DNA of 47,607 bases from an uncultured Lactobacillus sp. GTDB taxonomy: Bacteria > Bacillota > Bacilli > Lactobacillales > Lactobacillaceae. How positions within the stretch are numbered: position 1 is the first letter of the stretch; the number at the start of each line of letters is the position of its first letter. The position numbers and the translations under genes were made by a program. Positions 44,287 to 47,607 of the stretch are shown piece by piece. The stretch lies in NCBI RefSeq assembly GCF_945290125.1, contig NZ_CALYQV010000009.1, positions 1-47,607 of the forward strand, read 5' to 3'. The notes under the pieces are model-generated. The model ran no database searches. It saw only the letters and a program-made list of their open reading frames with translations, and was not told the origin of the DNA.

Positions 44287-45024
44287 ATGTCGATGATAGA
44301 GTTCCATAACGTGCAAAAATTTTATGGCCATTTTCATGCACTGCACGACATTAATTTAGAGATTGATCAAGGTGAAACGGTGGTTCTGATCGGGCCATCC
44401 GGTTCCGGTAAAAGTACGCTTGTACGGACCGTTAACGGACTTGAATCAATCCAGAAGGGTAAGTTGATAGTTAACGGTCACGATCTCTCTGATCCAAAGA
44501 CTAATCTCAATATCTTACGTAGTGATGTGGGGATGGTTTTCCAGCACTTTAATTTATACAAGAATAAAGATGTACTGGAAAATATTATGCTAGCACCCAG
44601 AATAGTAAGTCATATTCCTGAAGAGGAAAATAAAAAACAGGCGTTAGACTTGCTGGATATGGTTGGACTAAGGAAATGGGCACATAATATGCCTTCACAG
44701 ATTTCTGGTGGTCAAAAACAGCGTGTTGCAATAGCACGAACTCTGGCAATGAAGCCAAAGCTTATTTTATATGATGAACCTACGTCTGCTCTTGATCCGG
44801 AAATGATTGATGATGTTTTACAAGTTATAAAAAAGGTTACCAACGAAAGTGGTATGACCTCATTAATTGTTACTCACGAAATGGGCTTTGCCAAAGAGGT
44901 TGCCAATAGGGTTATCTTTATGGACCAAGGTCGGATTGTTGAGGATGATGACAGCGAGAGCTTCTTTAAACAGCCAAAGACGGAGCGGGCACAACAATTT
45001 TTGAGTAAAATTATTTCTCACTAA
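44287..45024 (+). CDS. glnQ: Amino-acid (glutamine-type) ABC transporter ATPase
   Basis: A 245-residue ABC ATPase of the polar amino-acid family. Walker A GPSGSGKST (about 35-43), Q-loop VFQHFNLY, signature ISGGQKQRVAIAR, Walker B LILYDEPTSALDP, and the switch His in IVTHEM. Several ATGs lie close together. The one at 44287 has AAGGGG 8 bp ahead, while those at 44269 and 44281 are too close to or ahead of it. It is the first gene of a four-gene operon. Substrate is probably glutamine or another polar amino acid. Confidence 0.92.
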   Translation: MSMIEFHNVQKFYGHFHALHDINLEIDQGETVVLIGPSGSGKSTLVRTVNGLESIQKGKLIVNGHDLSDPKTNLNILRSDVGMVFQHFNLYKNKDVLENIMLAPRIVSHIPEEENKKQALDLLDMVGLRKWAHNMPSQISGGQKQRVAIARTLAMKPKLILYDEPTSALDPEMIDDVLQVIKKVTNESGMTSLIVTHEMGFAKEVANRVIFMDQGRIVEDDDSESFFKQPKTERAQQFLSKIISH

Positions 45025-45035
45025 GGAGGCCAATT

Positions 45036-45851
45036 ATGAAAAAGAAATTTTGGCTACTTCCTTTATTGGCATGTATTTTAATGTTAACTGGCTGTGGTAA
45101 AAGCGTTAATGATCAATCCGTTTTAAAAAATGCTAAGCAATCTAATACGATTGTTTGGGGTGTTAAAGGTGACGTTAAGCTTTTCGGTTTAATCGATGTT
45201 CGTGATGGCCAGCAAAAAGGTTTTGACGTTGATATGGCTAAACATATTACGAAGCATATTTTAGGTCCTCAGGGTAAGGCAGAATTTGTCACTACAACCT
45301 CTCAATCCAGAATTCCTCTGTTAAAGAATGGTAATGTGGATGCTGTGATTGCTACTATGTCAATTACGCCAGAACGTAAAAAGATTATTTCTTTTTCAAA
45401 ATCTTACTTTGATGCTGGTCAATCTCTGTTAGTTCCTAAAAACTCTTCAATTAAGAGTACCAAGGATCTAAATGGTAAGACAGTTATCGGTGTTGTGGGT
45501 GCCAACTCGGTTGCAAACATTAAAAAAGTAGCTCCTAAAGCAAAAGTGATTGAATTGCAGGATTATGCTCAAGCGATGAATGCACTGAAGTCGCACCAAG
45601 GGGATGCTCTAACTACTGATAACGGAATTTTATTTGGGTTGGCAGTGCAAAATCCGGGCTACGAAGTTCGTGGTGGTACCTTTACTGTTGAACCATACGG
45701 TGTTGCGGTTAATAAGGGACAAACCTCATTTACCGAAGCTGTAGACAAGGCAGTTCTTGAAATGCAGCATAACGGTGAATATAATCGCTTAATTAAAAAG
45801 TGGTTTGGCGATGTTCCAGGATTTAAGTATAAGGAGCTGTATCGCCGATGA
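45036..45851 (+). CDS. glnH: Amino-acid ABC transporter substrate-binding lipoprotein
   Basis: A 271-residue extracellular solute-binding protein (family 3). The lipoprotein signal peptide is residues 1-19, with lipobox LTGC and C20 as lipidation site. The ligand domain begins near residue 38, with GFDVDMAKHI (about 63-72) and DAVIATMSITPERKK (about 102-116) typical of polar amino-acid binding proteins. AGGAGG lies ahead of the ATG. The end overlaps the first permease gene by four bases. Confidence 0.93.
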   Translation: MKKKFWLLPLLACILMLTGCGKSVNDQSVLKNAKQSNTIVWGVKGDVKLFGLIDVRDGQQKGFDVDMAKHITKHILGPQGKAEFVTTTSQSRIPLLKNGNVDAVIATMSITPERKKIISFSKSYFDAGQSLLVPKNSSIKSTKDLNGKTVIGVVGANSVANIKKVAPKAKVIELQDYAQAMNALKSHQGDALTTDNGILFGLAVQNPGYEVRGGTFTVEPYGVAVNKGQTSFTEAVDKAVLEMQHNGEYNRLIKKWFGDVPGFKYKELYRR

Positions 45852-46486
45852 TTAATATTTTTGCAAAATTCAGCAGCCAACTATTGGTAGGCTTAGGCTG
45901 GACAGTATTATCTAGTATAATTGCTCTATTTTTCAGTTTAATAATTGGAACAATATTTGCAATTATGGAAGTTCTTCCAAGTAAAGTAATGCGTGTAATT
46001 GGACATGCTTATGTTGAAATTATGCGTAACATTCCTTTGCTTGTCATCACTATGTTTTTCTATCTAGTAATTCCGATGTATGTTGTCAAAATCAATGGCT
46101 TTACTGCAGGAACTATTGGCTTAACACTCTATACTTCTGCTTTTATCGCAGAGACGATCCGTTCAGGTATTCAATCGGTCTCTAACGGACAAATGGAGGG
46201 AGCCAGATCAACCGGTATGACCTATTGGCAGGCAATGCGCTATATTATTTTGCCTCAGGCATTTAAAATAGTCATTCCGCCTTTAGGAAACCAATTTGTT
46301 AACTTGGTTAAAAACTCTTCAGTTTTAGCCTTTGTTGCAGGATTTGATTTGATGTACCAGGCAAACTCAATTGCGTCTACTACTTTCGATACCATTAACA
46401 GTTATTTAGTTGTAGGTGTTTTATACTTGATTGTTACTTTGCCAATTAGCTATTACATGCGACACTTAGAAAAGAAATTAGGTTAG
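45848..46486 (+). CDS. Amino-acid ABC transporter permease (first)
   Basis: A 212-residue HisM/GlnP-type permease with five helices. The cytoplasmic EAA coupling loop reads MEGARSTGMTYWQAMRYIILPQA (split over about residues 116-138), which contacts the ATPase. RNIPLLVITMFFYLVIP is a family region. The ATG overlaps the glnH stop (ATGA), so translation is coupled. It pairs with the second permease as a heterodimer. Confidence 0.93.
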   Translation: MINIFAKFSSQLLVGLGWTVLSSIIALFFSLIIGTIFAIMEVLPSKVMRVIGHAYVEIMRNIPLLVITMFFYLVIPMYVVKINGFTAGTIGLTLYTSAFIAETIRSGIQSVSNGQMEGARSTGMTYWQAMRYIILPQAFKIVIPPLGNQFVNLVKNSSVLAFVAGFDLMYQANSIASTTFDTINSYLVVGVLYLIVTLPISYYMRHLEKKLG

Positions 46487-46502
46487 AAGGAGGTATTAAA
46501 AA

Positions 46503-47156
46503 ATGCAAAATTGGATTAATGCCTTTTCATGGCTTAATGTACGCTTTTTGTTAATGGGCCTCTGGGTAACTATTTATATTTCTGTAATTTCAGTTATCTT
46601 AAGTTTCATTTTTGGCTCAATTTTAGGCATAATCAGGTATTCTAAGATTAAGTATGTTTCACAGGTTGTAGGCTTTGTAATTGATATTATTCGTAATATT
46701 CCGTTACTTCTAATTATCTTCTTCACTTACTTTGGACTACCTAACTTTGGTTTAAGGCCAGAAACGATTCCAGCGGCTATAATCGCTATGACTGTCTTTG
46801 AATCGAGTATGATTGCTGAAATTGTACGTTCGGGTATTCAGTCTGTTTCTGTTGGTCAAATGGAAGGGGCTCGGTCTACAGGAATGTCATTTGTACAAGC
46901 ACTATGGCATGTTGTTTTGCCACAAGCTTATAAGAATATGGTTCCTGCAATTATTAGTCAGTTTGTTTCCCTTATTAAGGATACATCCCTCGCAACGATT
47001 ATTGTTGTTCCTGAAATGATGCAACATGCACAAGTTATTTACGGACAAAATGCAAACTATATCTTACCAATGTTTGCTGCACTTGCAGTTTTGTATTTTG
47101 TGGTTTGTTTTACATTGTCAATAATTGGTAATGTAATCGGTAAGCATTTGTCTTAA
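46503..47156 (+). CDS. Amino-acid ABC transporter permease (second)
   Basis: A 217-residue HisM/GlnP-type permease related to the preceding one. The RNIPLLLIIFFTYFGLP region and the EAA loop MEGARSTGMSFVQALWHVVLPQA (split) are seen. GAAGGAGG precedes the ATG at 46503. Last gene of the operon. Confidence 0.93.
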   Translation: MQNWINAFSWLNVRFLLMGLWVTIYISVISVILSFIFGSILGIIRYSKIKYVSQVVGFVIDIIRNIPLLLIIFFTYFGLPNFGLRPETIPAAIIAMTVFESSMIAEIVRSGIQSVSVGQMEGARSTGMSFVQALWHVVLPQAYKNMVPAIISQFVSLIKDTSLATIIVVPEMMQHAQVIYGQNANYILPMFAALAVLYFVVCFTLSIIGNVIGKHLS

Positions 47157-47177
47157 AGGAAGATCGATTTATTATTT

Positions 47178-47210
47178 AAAGCATTTCACTAATTGTGAGG
47201 TGCTTTCTTT
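47178..47210 (+). terminator. Terminator of the amino-acid ABC operon
   Basis: AAAGCATTTCAC (47178-47189) pairs with GTGAGGTGCTTT (47195-47206), 12 bp with two G-U pairs, then CTTT. Confidence 0.85.
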
Positions 47211-47306
47211 AATATTTAAGAAGCTGTTAGAAATAATTATTATTAGATAATCATATATGTTAAAATACTAGCTAAAGATAAAAACTAAATTTAAAAGGGA
47301 GAACTT

Positions 47307-47607
47307 ATGCCACGTCCTAAGACCAAACAAGAGTTAGTAGATGCAAGTAATTCATCTTACCAAAAGATAGTTGCTTTGATTTCTGAGTTGCCGGAAGATG
47401 CTCGTACAGGTAGTTTCAACTTTGATACTAGTAAATTAAAAGGGGCCCACTGGAAAAGAGATCACAATATTCGTGATGTTCTAATTCATTTATATGAATG
47501 GCAGAGATTATTACTGGATTGGGTTAAAAACAATCAGGCCGGTCATGAACAAGAATTTTTACCTGAAGGGTACAATTGGCGCAATTATGGTGAAATGAAT
47601 CAGCAAT
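47307..47607 (+). CDS. ClbS/DfsB-family (DUF1706) protein, 5' part
   Basis: One hundred codons are present and the frame is open at the window edge. The start ATG 47307 follows AAAGGGAGA. N-terminal MPRPKTKQELVDASNSSYQK and the His in HNIRDVLIHLYEWQRLLLDWV match the DinB-like ClbS/DfsB four-helix family. ClbS protects E. coli from colibactin; in most Firmicutes the role of these proteins is unknown. No colibactin genes are near, so no toxin function should be assumed. Confidence 0.85.
   Translation, partial: MPRPKTKQELVDASNSSYQKIVALISELPEDARTGSFNFDTSKLKGAHWKRDHNIRDVLIHLYEWQRLLLDWVKNNQAGHEQEFLPEGYNWRNYGEMNQQ

Noticed and set aside
47307-47607. Colibactin or toxin immunity function for the ClbS/DfsB-like gene
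   Set aside because: Only family membership is visible and no toxin biosynthesis genes are in the window.

Overview
The window looks like chromosome of a low-GC, AT-rich Firmicute of the genus Lactobacillus in the strict sense (acidophilus/delbrueckii-like group). The evidence is the gene content: LtaS with glycolipid genes, XFP-type phosphoketolase, many PTS permeases, free-methionine-sulfoxide reductase and CcpA (cre) sites. Strong AGGAGG-type ribosome binding sites, several TTG starts and U-tract terminators agree with this. The species cannot be fixed from the sequence alone. I see no rRNA, tRNA, CRISPR array or intact mobile element.

Layout. 1-3851: end of a lipoteichoic-acid/glycolipid cluster (GT4 glycosyltransferase, YbhN-like membrane protein, LtaS). 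3920-7019: secG, then rnr-smpB (RNA quality control and trans-translation). 7057-7453: AT-rich gap without a gene. 7454-12949: nitroreductase, CNNM/CorC protein, hpt, M42 aminopeptidase, a TPP-riboswitch-controlled solo YkoE, and udk. 13128-18977: LysR regulator and an operon of two soluble FAD reductases around an SDR, ending in a frameshifted MFS exporter gene. 18998-19090: the decayed end of an IS3-family element, whose transposase C-terminus forms a terminator-like hairpin.

19180-27182 is the most interesting block. A LevR-type sigma-54 activator is followed by a near-consensus -24/-12 promoter (TGGCAC-N5-TTGC) with an upstream TTTGACAG dyad. Then comes one operon encoding a complete mannose-family PTS (EIIB, EIIC, EIID, EIIA) interleaved with an FrlC-like TIM-barrel epimerase, a DeoC-like aldolase and an FrlB/GfrF-like SIS-domain deglycase. 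The enzyme set suggests PTS uptake and breakdown of an Amadori-type (fructosamine) or related amino-sugar conjugate, with an extra aldolase step I do not recognise from described systems. The substrate is inferred, not shown.

27248-33512: two tandem small paralogous membrane proteins, then a beta-glucoside regulon split over three transcription units (EIIB-EIIA; 6-phospho-beta-glucosidase on the minus strand; membrane protein-EIIC), each with a cre-like operator. A frameshifted aldo/keto reductase lies inside it. 33613-40535: Dps, then rpiA, a nucleoside hydrolase, GntR and DeoR regulators, an unknown 123-aa protein and xfp. These fit a route from nucleosides through ribose phosphate to phosphoketolase. 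40644-43445: a probable yybP-ykoY (Mn2+) riboswitch and its P-type ATPase. 43505-47607: fRMsr, a glutamine/amino-acid ABC transporter operon, and the 5' part of a ClbS/DfsB-family gene.
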